This document shows positions 51,705-59,405 of a stretch of 64,000 nt of DNA, in pieces (within the stretch, counting starts at the first letter, position 1; every line of letters starts with the position of its first letter). The stretch is from G965215045 sp965215045. GTDB taxonomy: Bacteria > Pseudomonadota > Gammaproteobacteria > JABABF01. Location of the stretch: contig OZ244031.1 of assembly GCA_965215045.1 (NCBI GenBank), positions 806,001 to 870,000 of the forward strand. The letters run 5' to 3'. Position numbers and translations under genes: made by a program. The notes beneath the pieces were generated by a model. That model worked only from the letters and a program-made list of their open reading frames with translations. It was not told where the DNA came from and ran no database searches.

Positions 51705-53573
51705 ATGCCCGCAAACATCATCCAGACCAACACCGAGCCGTTTGGCAGCGTCACGGTCGATACCGTGACCGTGGACATCATCGAAAATGCCTTGCGCAAC
51801 ACGCGCACGGAAATGGACACCGTGCTGTTTCGCACCGCCATGTCCCCCGGCATCCGCGAACAGGGCGACTGCTTTCCGATGGTCGCCAACCAGGAGGGCA
51901 AGATGGTCGTGGGACAGTTCGGCTCTTTTATTCACGGTTTCCTGCAAGCCTATTCCGGCGACATCGAAGACGGTGATATTTTCCTGACCAACGACCCGTA
52001 CTCCTGCAACGGGGCCGTGAGTCACCTGCCGGACTGGCTGGTGCTGATGCCCGTGTACCGCGACGGGCGGCTCATGAACTGGGCGGCCATGTTTGGCCAC
52101 ATGACCGATGTCGGCGGCAAGGTGCCCGGCAGCCTGCCCACCGATTCCGCCTCGGTGCATGAAGAGGGCATCATGATTCCGCCGATCAAGATCTACCGCC
52201 AGGGCGAGCTCAACGAAGAGGCCCTGCGCCTGATCCTGCACAACGTGCGCGTGCCCGACTGGAACCGCTTTGACTTCAACGCCCTGGTCGCCGCCTGCCG
52301 CACCGCGGCTCGCCGCTGCACCGAGCTCGCCGAGCGCTTCGGCGATGACGTGTTCGTGTCGACCATGCACCTGATGCTGCAGCGCAACCACGATGCGATG
52401 AAACATATTATTCAAAACATCGTGCCCGAGGAAAAACAGGTCTTCGAAGACTACATCTGTGACGACGGCGTGGGCTACGGGCCGTACAAGGTCAAGTGCA
52501 GCATGTGGCGCGAAGGAGAAAAGGCGATCTTCGACTTTGACGGCACCGACCCGCAGTCCCGCAGTTCGGTGAACTTCTATCTCAACGAAGAGATGTTCAA
52601 AATGTTTTTCGGTGCCTTCACCATCAACCTGTTCGACCCGCAGATTCTGTTTAACGATGGTTTTTATGACCTGGTGGACGTGCGCATTCCCGCGGGCACG
52701 ATCCTGAAACCCAGGAAGCCGGCACCGCTCTCCTGCCGCACGCACATGCTGGGACGCATCTTTGACGTGATGGGCGGACTGCTGGGCCAGGGCGCACCAC
52801 AGACCCTGAACGCGGCGGGATTCTCTGACAGTCCGCATTTCATGTATTCCGGGTACGACGCCCGCGGCGAGTGGTTCCAACTGTTCCAGATCGGTTTCGG
52901 CGGCATCCCCGGACGCCCGGTCGGCGACGGGGCCGACGGACATTCCCTGTGGCCCGGTTTCACCAACGTGCCCAATGAATTTATCGAAGCGTACTTTCCC
53001 TTGCGCATCGAAGAGTACAAAACGATTCCCGATTCCGGTGGCGCGGGATTGCACCGGGGCGGCAATGGCCTGTGCGTTGCCTACCGCTTCCTGGAAGACG
53101 GCAATATCTCGATTCACGACGACCGCTGGCTGACCCACCCCTGGGGAGTGAACGGCGGCCTGCCCGGGCAGCGCAGCAGCAAGCGACTGGTGCGCACCGA
53201 CGGCAGTGAGCAGTGGCTGCCCTCCAAGTGCGATCGTATCGAGGTGCGCAAAAATGACATCCTCTACTTCAATACCTGGGGCGGCGGCGGTTGGGGAGAC
53301 CCCCTGGAACGCGAGCCCGCACTGGTGGCACTGGATGTCGAGCGCGGCCTGGTCAGCCCCGAGGGGGCACAGCGTTACGGGGTGAAACTCAAGGCCCGGG
53401 GCAGCGTCGATGACAAGGCGACGCAGAAACTGCGCGAGAAAATGCGCACTGCGCGGGATGGCGAACTGCCATTGTTTGACTTCGGCGGCAGCATTGAGGA
53501 CATCAAGCGGCGCTGCCTGGAAGAGACCCGTCTGCCGGCACCCGAGACCCCGGTATTCAGTACCGCTCCCTGA
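51705..53573 (+). CDS. hyuB: Hydantoinase/oxoprolinase family subunit B
   Basis: The 622-residue partner subunit carries IENALRNTRTEMDTVLFRTAMSPGIREQGDCFPMV, GDIFLTNDPYSCNGAVSHLPDWLV, MFGHMTDVGGKVPGSLPTDSASVHEEGIMIPPIKIY and the Gly-rich NTWGGGGWGDPLEREPALV. These are diagnostic of HyuB/HydB and acetone carboxylase alpha-like proteins. It lies 21 bp after hyuA in the same operon. The C-terminal 30 residues are charged and variable. Confidence 0.9.
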   Translation: MPANIIQTNTEPFGSVTVDTVTVDIIENALRNTRTEMDTVLFRTAMSPGIREQGDCFPMVANQEGKMVVGQFGSFIHGFLQAYSGDIEDGDIFLTNDPYSCNGAVSHLPDWLVLMPVYRDGRLMNWAAMFGHMTDVGGKVPGSLPTDSASVHEEGIMIPPIKIYRQGELNEEALRLILHNVRVPDWNRFDFNALVAACRTAARRCTELAERFGDDVFVSTMHLMLQRNHDAMKHIIQNIVPEEKQVFEDYICDDGVGYGPYKVKCSMWREGEKAIFDFDGTDPQSRSSVNFYLNEEMFKMFFGAFTINLFDPQILFNDGFYDLVDVRIPAGTILKPRKPAPLSCRTHMLGRIFDVMGGLLGQGAPQTLNAAGFSDSPHFMYSGYDARGEWFQLFQIGFGGIPGRPVGDGADGHSLWPGFTNVPNEFIEAYFPLRIEEYKTIPDSGGAGLHRGGNGLCVAYRFLEDGNISIHDDRWLTHPWGVNGGLPGQRSSKRLVRTDGSEQWLPSKCDRIEVRKNDILYFNTWGGGGWGDPLEREPALVALDVERGLVSPEGAQRYGVKLKARGSVDDKATQKLREKMRTARDGELPLFDFGGSIEDIKRRCLEETRLPAPETPVFSTAP

Positions 53574-53609
53574 GAGTGGCCGAGCCGACGCCGCTCAACC
53601 CCCGGGGGG

Positions 53610-53745
53610 AACGCCGCAGCCTGAAGAAAGCCACCCCTCCGCCGACCAATGCCTGACCTGGAACGCCGCAGCCTGAAGAAAGCCACCCCGACGCCGACCA
53701 ATGCCTGACCTGGAACGCCGCAGCCTGAAAGTCACCCCTCCGCCA
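53610..53745. repeat. 52-bp tandem repeat overlapping the start of the isochorismatase-fold gene
   Basis: Units begin aacgccgcagcctgaa at 53610, 53662 and 53714. The repeated unit includes atgcctgacctgg, so an extra ATG occurs at 53649; because 52 is not a multiple of three, that copy is out of frame and ends after 19 codons. Confidence 0.85.
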
Positions 53746-54297
53746 GCCCTGGTCCTGGTGGACTTGATCACGGGGTTCACCGACCCCCATTCCCCGCTGG
53801 GCAGCGAAAGCGATGCCGTGGTCGCCGCCAACCGCAAACTGCTCGACCTGTTTCGCCAACGACAGTGGCCGATTTTCTTCACCACGATCACCTATCACTC
53901 CCCGGAACAAGCGCGCGTCTTCCGCGCCCACTTGCCGGCACTGGAAATCCTGAAACCGGGGGCACCCGCAGTGGAAGTGGACCCGCGCCTGGGGCGCCAG
54001 GACAATGAACCCCTGGTCGAACGCCTGTTCCCCAGTGCTTTTTTCCGCACCGGGCTCGCCCGCTGGCTCGAGGAGGCGCAGGTAAAATCGCTGGTCGTGA
54101 CCGGCCTGACCACCAGCGGTTGCGTGCGCGCCACGGCCGTGGATGGCCTGCAGCACGATTACCCGGTATTCCTGCCGCGTGAATGCACCGGCGACCGCAA
54201 CCCGGATGCGCACGAAGCCAATCTCTTCGACCTGCATGCCAAGTACGCCGACGTACTGCCGCTGGAGACGCTGCTGAGCCACTGCCGCGCCCTGTAA
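53701..54297 (+). CDS. Isochorismatase-fold cysteine hydrolase
   Basis: The 198-residue alpha/beta hydrolase is of the isochorismatase/N-carbamoylsarcosine amidase type. ALVLVDLITGFTDP holds the catalytic Asp and VTGLTTSGCVRATAVDG the nucleophile Cys with the usual cis-peptide region. The catalytic Lys, normally four residues before SAF, is Arg here (VERLFPSAFFRTGL). Members release ammonia or CO2 from N-carbamoyl compounds, the products of hydantoinases, so placement after hyuAB is logical. Arg for Lys may reduce activity or signal altered chemistry. Start region is part of a 52-bp repeat; the third copy is taken as the true start. Confidence 0.8.
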   Translation: MPDLERRSLKVTPPPALVLVDLITGFTDPHSPLGSESDAVVAANRKLLDLFRQRQWPIFFTTITYHSPEQARVFRAHLPALEILKPGAPAVEVDPRLGRQDNEPLVERLFPSAFFRTGLARWLEEAQVKSLVVTGLTTSGCVRATAVDGLQHDYPVFLPRECTGDRNPDAHEANLFDLHAKYADVLPLETLLSHCRAL

Positions 54298-54388
54298 CAA
54301 GGGAAGGCAGAACAAGCGGTTACAGCAGGACACGGGCAGCGCGCGAAGACGCGGGAGACCGCCTAAAGGCACCTCCCGAGGGCAGCAT

Positions 54389-54417
54389 TTGACTTTCCGG
54401 GAATGCGCGCCTATGAT
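54389..54417 (+). promoter_or_regulatory. Sigma-70 promoter of the coiled-coil gene
   Basis: TTGACT (54389-54394), a 17-bp spacer and TATGAT (54412-54417) form one of the best consensus promoters in the window. Transcription should begin near 54424. Confidence 0.7.
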
Positions 54418-54425
54418 GCCCTGCA

Positions 54426-54459
54426 CAACGAAATGGGGGCTCGGAATACGATTTCGTTG
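54426..54459 (+). promoter_or_regulatory. Hairpin at the 5' end of the coiled-coil mRNA
   Basis: CAACGAAAT (54426-54434) pairs perfectly with ATTTCGTTG (54451-54459) across a 16-nt loop. It would form at the very start of the transcript, well before the ribosome-binding site at 54479-54484, so it may protect the mRNA or bind a factor. Confidence 0.5.
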
Positions 54460-54489
54460 CACAGCAGGGAAACCCGCAGGAGAAAACCC

Positions 54490-55185
54490 ATGACGTCACC
54501 GGTATTTGAAACCGAGCTTATGTCTCAGAAATTGCGCAAGGCCGGGTTCAGTTCGCAGCAGGCAGACGCAGTCATCCAAGTGATGGGCGGATGCCTGGAA
54601 CAAACAGACCTGGCCACCCGCCGGGACCTGGAGCAGCTGCGGGAGTCCTTGTGCGCGGAAATCAAGTTGCTCATCGCTGAATCAGAAGGTAGGACCGCAG
54701 AGAAGATCGACCACGCCATCGCTAAATCAGAAGGTAGGACCGCTGAGAAGATCGGTCGCGTCATCACTGAATCAGAAGGTAGGACCGCTGAGAAGATCGG
54801 TCGCGTCATCACTGAATCAGAAGGTAGGACCGCTGAGAAGATCGGTCGCGCCATCACTGAATCAGAAGGTAGGACCGCTGAGAAGATCGGTCGCGCCATC
54901 ACTGAATCAGAAAGCAGGACCGCTGAGAAGATCGGTCGCGCCATCACTGAATCAGAAAGCAGGACCGCTGAGAAGATCGGTCGCGCCATCACTGAATCAG
55001 AAAGCAGGACCGCTGAGAAGATCGGTCGCGCCATCACTGAATCAGAAGGTAGGACCGCTGAGAAGATCGGTCGCGCCATCGCTGAATCAGAGAGCAGAAT
55101 GGTGCGCCTGATCCTGTGGTGCACCGTGACCAGCACCGGCATTATGATCGCGCTCGTGAGCGTACTTGCACTCATCCTGGGTTGA
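54490..55185 (+). CDS. Membrane-anchored coiled-coil protein, DUF1640/MCUR1-like, with 15-residue repeats
   Basis: The 231-residue protein has an N-terminal head (residues 1-60; ETELMSQKLRKAGFSSQQADAVIQVM), a stalk of nine near-identical 15-residue repeats (about 64-198; unit ESEGRTAEKIGRAIT) and a C-terminal membrane helix (LILWCTVTSTGIMIALVSVLALILG). The layout matches bacterial DUF1640 proteins, related to mitochondrial MCUR1, which have a head, a trimeric coiled-coil stalk and a membrane anchor. Fifteen residues over four turns suit a right-handed coiled coil. Family members usually have much shorter, non-repetitive stalks, so this one looks expanded. ATG 54490 follows GCAGGAGAA. Confidence 0.75.
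   Translation: MTSPVFETELMSQKLRKAGFSSQQADAVIQVMGGCLEQTDLATRRDLEQLRESLCAEIKLLIAESEGRTAEKIDHAIAKSEGRTAEKIGRVITESEGRTAEKIGRVITESEGRTAEKIGRAITESEGRTAEKIGRAITESESRTAEKIGRAITESESRTAEKIGRAITESESRTAEKIGRAITESEGRTAEKIGRAIAESESRMVRLILWCTVTSTGIMIALVSVLALILG
54679..55083 (+). repeat. 45-bp coding tandem repeat, nine units
   Basis: Nine in-frame 45-bp units, plus part of a tenth, differ mainly at two codons (Gly or Ser after GAA; Val or Ala before the Ile). The high identity indicates recent expansion or homogenisation. It could generate length variants by slippage while staying in frame. Confidence 0.92.
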
Positions 55186-55205
55186 GCGGGGCAAACTGCG
55201 AAAAA

Positions 55206-55235
55206 TTGCGTTCCGCCACCCGGATGTATTACAAT
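55206..55235 (+). promoter_or_regulatory. Promoter of the rpsF ribosomal operon
   Basis: TTGCGT, an 18-bp spacer and TACAAT are followed by a leader of about 95 nt before rpsF. Confidence 0.6.
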
Positions 55236-55249
55236 CTGCCCCCCGCTGT

Positions 55250-55267
55250 GCCGCCCGGGGGCGGCCG
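55250..55267 (+). promoter_or_regulatory. Hairpin in the rpsF leader, possible S6:S18 binding site
   Basis: GCCGCC (55250-55255) pairs with GGCGGC (55260-55265), and CCG directly follows at 55265-55267. Bacterial rpsF leaders often carry a hairpin with a CCG element bound by S6:S18 for feedback control. Position fits; the full consensus was not verified. Confidence 0.35.
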
Positions 55268-55338
55268 GTGCTGAGAAACTGTGTCCTCGCCTCACCGCTC
55301 CATGACGGGAGGCTTTTAAACCGGGAGGCATAACGGCA

Positions 55339-56136
55339 ATGCGCCACTATGAAATTGTGTTTCTGGTCCATCCGGAGCAGAGCGAGCAGGTGCCCGCCAT
55401 GGTGGAGCGTTACAAGGAAACGGTGACCCGGGACGGCGGCAAGATTCACCGCTTGGAGGACTGGGGGCGGCAGACGCTGGCCTACCGGATCAACCGGGCG
55501 CACAAGGCGCACTACATCCTCATGAATATCGAAGCGGGCGCGCAGACGATGCGCGAACTCACCACCTCTTTCACTTACAACGACGCCATCCTGCGCAACC
55601 TGGTGATGCGCCAGAAGAAGGCCATCACCCAGGAATCTCCGATGATGCAAAAGGTGCGCAAGGACCGGGAGGAGGAGCAGAAGGAAGAGGAACGCCTGCA
55701 ACGACTGGAACAAAGCGCGAAAAAAGCACCTGCCGCACCGGATGAGAATGCCGATGCAGGGGGGGCGGCGGCAGAGGCGAAAGCCGGGGAGGAAGCAGCA
55801 GAGACGAAAGCCGGGGAGAAAGCGGCGGAGACGAAAGCCGGGGAGAAAGCGGCGGAGACGAAAGCCGGGGAGGAAGCAGCGGAGGCGAAAGCCGGGGAGA
55901 AAGCGGCGGAGGCGAAAGCCGGGGAGGAAGCAGCAGAGACGAAAGCCGGGGAGAAAACAGCAGAGGCGAAAGCCGGGGAGGAAGCAGCGGAGGCGAAAGC
56001 CGGGGAGGAAGCAGCAGAGGCGAAAGCCGGGGAGGAAGCAGCAGAGGCGAAAGCCGGGGAGGAAACAGCGGAGACGAAAGCCGGGGAAAAAGCGGCAGAG
56101 CAGGAAAACCAAGGCGCGAAAGCGGGCCGGGATTGA
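55339..56136 (+). CDS. rpsF: 30S ribosomal protein S6 with long repetitive C-terminal tail
   Basis: Residues 1-100 are a normal S6 (MRHYEIVFLVHPEQSEQVPAMVERY, GGKIHRLEDWGRQTLAYRINRAHKAHYILMNIE, FTYNDAILRNLVMRQ). A Glu/Lys-rich helix follows (about 100-135) and then twelve nine-residue repeats (KAGEEAAEA/KAGEKAAET) in residues 148-255. S6 in most bacteria is about 95-140 residues, so the tail doubles the protein. In E. coli S6 the acidic C-terminus is glutamylated by RimK; here the acidic tail is genetically encoded as repeats. The tail is probably disordered or helical and solvent-exposed. First gene of rpsF-rpsR-DUF2232-rplI-dnaB. Confidence 0.95.
   Translation: MRHYEIVFLVHPEQSEQVPAMVERYKETVTRDGGKIHRLEDWGRQTLAYRINRAHKAHYILMNIEAGAQTMRELTTSFTYNDAILRNLVMRQKKAITQESPMMQKVRKDREEEQKEEERLQRLEQSAKKAPAAPDENADAGGAAAEAKAGEEAAETKAGEKAAETKAGEKAAETKAGEEAAEAKAGEKAAEAKAGEEAAETKAGEKTAEAKAGEEAAEAKAGEEAAEAKAGEEAAEAKAGEETAETKAGEKAAEQENQGAKAGRD
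55780..56103 (+). repeat. 27-bp coding tandem repeat, twelve units, in rpsF
   Basis: Twelve units of about 27 bp (aaagccggggaggaagcagc...) encode KAGE[E/K][A/T]AE[A/T]. Because the unit is a multiple of three, gain or loss leaves the frame open. The same bases read on the other strand give a Phe/Leu-rich frame that is a shadow only. Confidence 0.92.
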
Positions 56137-56160
56137 GACCAGGGTTTTGCGGAGCCTGTT

Positions 56161-56394
56161 ATGAGAAACCAGTTTTTTCGGCGGCGAAAACGTTGCGTTT
56201 TTACCGAGCGCGGCATCGAGGAAGTCGATTACAAGGACATCACCCTGTTGCGGGAATTTATTTCCGAGCACGGACGCATCACGCCCAGCCGCATCTCCGG
56301 TGCCAAGTCCCGCTACCAGCGCCAGTTGTCCAAGGCGGTCAAGCGCGCCCGTTTCCTGGGGTTACTGCCCTACACGGACCGGCACCGCGGCTGA
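56161..56394 (+). CDS. rpsR: 30S ribosomal protein S18
   Basis: The 77-residue S18 is typical throughout: RRRKRCVFTERGIEEVDYKDITLLREFISEHGRITPSRISGAKSRYQRQLSKAVKRARFLGLLPYTDRH. It binds S6 in the small-subunit platform. It starts 24 bp after the rpsF stop, as in other gammaproteobacteria. Confidence 0.97.
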   Translation: MRNQFFRRRKRCVFTERGIEEVDYKDITLLREFISEHGRITPSRISGAKSRYQRQLSKAVKRARFLGLLPYTDRHRG

Positions 56395-56450
56395 GACCTC
56401 TGCCCGCCCGGCCCCCGGACTGTCATCCCGCACCCACGGAAAACCATGCC

Positions 56451-57446
56451 ATGATGCTGAACATTCTCCAGTTCGTGATGCAGCATTACCTGAGGGCGTC
56501 AATGGCGGCCCTGGCCCTGGGAATCCTGACGCTCGCACCCCTGCTGCAACTCCCATTCATGGTGCTCACCCTCGCCCTGGTCGCCCTGGCATGTCTGCGC
56601 TGGGGCCGCGACCAGGGGATGCTGGTCTGCCTGTGGGGTGCCTCGCCCATCTTAGCCTTCACTTTCTTAGGTCCGTGGCAAGAAGAATACCTGCATCTGC
56701 AGAAACTCAACCTGCCGCCCTTTCTCTGGGTGGCGGCCTGCGCCCTGTTGCTGCGCTATACCCGTTCCTGGGTCTGGGTGCTGGCGGCCAATACCCTGTG
56801 CGCCCTGCTGTGCACCCTGTTGCTGCAATGGTTTGCCGCTGACTTTCTCAACACCATGGTCGCCGAGTGGCAGAAGACCATGGAGCAACTGGTACAAGGC
56901 AATGAGAATGCCCTGCAGGGTCTGCAAGTGCCTACGGCCCGGCGTTACGCCGTCATATACAGCAATGGCATCGCGTTGCTCGCCCTGCTGTGCCTGATCC
57001 TGGGGCGCTACTGGCAGGCCATGCTCTACAACCCGGGCGGGTTGCGGCGCGAATTGCACCGCCTGCGCCTGCCCCTGCCGCTGGCACTGGCACTGGTGGC
57101 CCTGTGGCTCTCCCTGCTGCTGCTCGCGCGTCAAGGCGGAGCGGAATACGCTTGGAAAGGCTATGAATCAATACTGGCACTGCCACTGCTGGTCGCCGGC
57201 CTGGCACTGGTGCATGCACTGGCAGCGCGATGGGATACCGTTTTCGGGCTGGTCCTGTTTTATGCGGCACTGTTCCTGATTCCGCCGTTGCGCACGCTCC
57301 TGGTACTGGCGGCGGCCGCAGACAGCCAGTGGGATTTTCGCGCCCGGTTCGCCACTGACTCCGATGCTTCCGGGCACGGGGGGAGCGGCGGGATGCTGGA
57401 CGGCCAAGCCGGGAAACACCCGGAATCTGAACAAGAGGAGGACTGA
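56451..57446 (+). CDS. DUF2232 family membrane protein
   Basis: The 331-residue protein has about eight membrane helices and is located between rpsR and rplI, the position where DUF2232 (YybS-like) proteins occur in Pseudomonas and relatives. Sequence features include FLNTMVAEWQKTMEQLVQGNENALQGL in a loop and a final hydrophilic tail. Function unknown; conserved synteny with translation genes suggests a general role. ATG 56451 is chosen, with 56454 as an equal alternative. Confidence 0.8.
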   Translation: MMLNILQFVMQHYLRASMAALALGILTLAPLLQLPFMVLTLALVALACLRWGRDQGMLVCLWGASPILAFTFLGPWQEEYLHLQKLNLPPFLWVAACALLLRYTRSWVWVLAANTLCALLCTLLLQWFAADFLNTMVAEWQKTMEQLVQGNENALQGLQVPTARRYAVIYSNGIALLALLCLILGRYWQAMLYNPGGLRRELHRLRLPLPLALALVALWLSLLLLARQGGAEYAWKGYESILALPLLVAGLALVHALAARWDTVFGLVLFYAALFLIPPLRTLLVLAAAADSQWDFRARFATDSDASGHGGSGGMLDGQAGKHPESEQEED

Positions 57447-57450
57447 ACTC

Positions 57451-57897
57451 ATGCAAGTCATACTGCTGGATGAAGTGGATAAACTGGGCGGGGTCGGCGA
57501 CCAGGTGCGGGTGCGGCCGGGATATGCGCGCAACTACCTGATCCCCCAGGGCAAGGCCGCACCGGTGACCCCGGAGAACCTGGCACTCCTGGAACAGCGC
57601 CGCGCCGAGTTGGAAAAACAGGTCGAACAACGCCGCCAGCAGGCCGGCCAGCGCGCCGAGGAGCTGCAGGCGATTGAAAAAATCTCCGTCACCGCCAATG
57701 TCAGTGAAAGTGGCGAGCTGTATGGTTCGGTCGGGACGCGGGAAATTATCGCCGCGCTGGCTCAACAGGGCGTGACAGTGCACAAGCGCGAAGTGGTGCT
57801 TCCCGAGGGTCCCCTGCGCGAGCTCGGCGAGCACACGGTGCAGCTGCGGCTGCACAGCCAGTACCTGGTGCCGCTCACGGTGATCGTCACAGCGTAA
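57451..57897 (+). CDS. rplI: 50S ribosomal protein L9
   Basis: The 148-residue L9 has the N-terminal rRNA-binding domain (MQVILLDEVDKLGGVGDQVRVRPGYARNYLIPQGKA), the connecting helix (LALLEQRRAELEKQVEQRRQQAGQRAEEL) and the C-terminal domain (GELYGSVGTREIIAALAQQGVTVHKREVVLPEGPLRELGEHTVQLRLH). It lies four bases after the DUF2232 stop, with GAGGAG as ribosome-binding site. Confidence 0.97.
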   Translation: MQVILLDEVDKLGGVGDQVRVRPGYARNYLIPQGKAAPVTPENLALLEQRRAELEKQVEQRRQQAGQRAEELQAIEKISVTANVSESGELYGSVGTREIIAALAQQGVTVHKREVVLPEGPLRELGEHTVQLRLHSQYLVPLTVIVTA

Positions 57898-57901
57898 TTG
57901 C

Positions 57902-59380
57902 ATGATGGGGAACGAATCGACAATCGTGGACCTGGACGCACATCCCGCGTCCGCTCCCGAGCGCCCGGCAGACGTCCTGCCGCAGGCGCACGAGGCCGAA
58001 CAGGCGGTGCTGGGCGGATTGCTGTTGGCCGAGTCGGAGGACATTCACAACGAGCTCAGTGAGATCCTGGCGGCCGATGATTTTTACAGTGTCCCGCACC
58101 AGTTAATCTACCGGGCATTCCTGGAACGGATGCAAAAAGGGGACCAGGTGGACGTGGTCGCCATCGCCGAGGCCCTGACGCGGGAAAACGAACTGGAGAA
58201 AATCGGCGGTCTCGCCTACCTGCAAACCCTGGCGGACAATACGCCCATGGTGGACACGGACAGCCTCTGCACTTATGCCCGCATTGTGCTCGACGCCGCC
58301 ATGCGCCGGCGTCTCATCGCCGTCAGCCGGCAGATCGCCAACTCCTGTCTGCATCCCGAGGGCAAGAGCTGGGAGGAGCTGCTGGACATGGCGGAAAACA
58401 GGGTGATCCGCGCCAGCGAGCAACATGAAGTGCAAGAAGGGCCGCAGCCCATGTCCGAAGTCTTGCAGCACACCCTCAGCGAAATCCAGAGCGTGTACAC
58501 GAGGGACCGGGACCTGATCGGCCTGCCGACCGGTTTTCCATGGCTCGACCGCACCACTTCCGGGTTGCAGAGATCCGACCTGGTCATTCTCGCCGGGCGG
58601 CCCTCTACCGGTAAAACCGCCCTGGCGATGAACATCGTGCAAAACATCATCGCCGAAGACCTGAAACAACCGGTGGTGGTATTCAGCATCGAGATGTCGA
58701 ATATCGCCCTGATGCAACGCCTGCTGGCCGCAGAGAGCGGGGTGCCGCTGTTCAAGATCCGCAACGGCAAGATGAGCGGGGGCGAGTACGAACAGGTCGA
58801 AAACGCACTGGCCCGGTTCAAGGACATACCGTTCTTTCTCGACACCAGTTCCACTCTTTCGCCGATCGCGGTGCGGCGCCGGGTACGCAGAATCATGGGA
58901 CGCCAGCAAGAGGCACCGGCCCTCGTGGTGGTCGACTACCTGCAACTGATGTCCGCCTCGCCCGGGGGGCGCGCGGAGAATCGCAACCTGGAAGTGGCGC
59001 AAATTTCGCGGGACATGAAAGCACTGGCCAAGGAATTCGACTGTCCGATGCTGCTGTTATCCCAGTTGAACCGCGGTGCCGATCGCGCCAGCCGCGCACC
59101 CAATCTCTCCGACCTGCGGGACTCCGGTGCCATCGAACAGGATGCCGACCTCGTGTTGCTGTTGCATCCCGCCGCCGACAGCGCGCCGGCGGTCCCCGGG
59201 GAGGGGGAGGAAGAGGCACCGGCGGTGCCCTTCCGGCACGACAAGGAGATTATTCTCAACATCGCCAAGCATCGGAACGGCCCGACCGGGAAAAACCATC
59301 TGCTGCTGCACGGCGAAACCGTTCTCTTTAAAGAAATGGAACGCCCGGGGTTTCAAGAAGGGAACCAGGAGGCGCAATGA
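57902..59380 (+). CDS. dnaB: Replicative DNA helicase DnaB
   Basis: The 492-residue helicase has an N-terminal DnaG-interacting domain (PQAHEAEQAVLGGLLLAESE), the linker and a RecA-type motor with Walker A GRPSTGKTALAMNI, Walker B ALVVVDYLQLMSA, and DLRDSGAIEQDADLVLLLHP. It unwinds DNA at the replication fork as a hexamer. The motor domain has a short acidic insertion (PGEGEEEAPAVP) not in E. coli. Gene order rplI-dnaB is conserved in gammaproteobacteria. Confidence 0.97.
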   Translation: MMGNESTIVDLDAHPASAPERPADVLPQAHEAEQAVLGGLLLAESEDIHNELSEILAADDFYSVPHQLIYRAFLERMQKGDQVDVVAIAEALTRENELEKIGGLAYLQTLADNTPMVDTDSLCTYARIVLDAAMRRRLIAVSRQIANSCLHPEGKSWEELLDMAENRVIRASEQHEVQEGPQPMSEVLQHTLSEIQSVYTRDRDLIGLPTGFPWLDRTTSGLQRSDLVILAGRPSTGKTALAMNIVQNIIAEDLKQPVVVFSIEMSNIALMQRLLAAESGVPLFKIRNGKMSGGEYEQVENALARFKDIPFFLDTSSTLSPIAVRRRVRRIMGRQQEAPALVVVDYLQLMSASPGGRAENRNLEVAQISRDMKALAKEFDCPMLLLSQLNRGADRASRAPNLSDLRDSGAIEQDADLVLLLHPAADSAPAVPGEGEEEAPAVPFRHDKEIILNIAKHRNGPTGKNHLLLHGETVLFKEMERPGFQEGNQEAQ

Positions 59381-59405
59381 AAACCGTTTTTCATGGAGCG
59401 CATCC

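Noticed and set aside
49452..53138. A 1228-codon open frame on the minus strand opposite hyuAB.
   Set aside because: It is the antisense shadow of two well-recognised genes in GC-rich DNA; its His/Val/Gly-rich translation matches no family.
54679..55083. Regular repeats considered as a CRISPR array.
   Set aside because: Units are contiguous 45-bp in-frame coding repeats without spacers, and no cas genes are near.
55087..56271. Phe/Leu-rich repetitive frame opposite rpsF.
   Set aside because: It is the complement of the rpsF repeat tract; the plus-strand frame is a bona fide S6 in a conserved operon.
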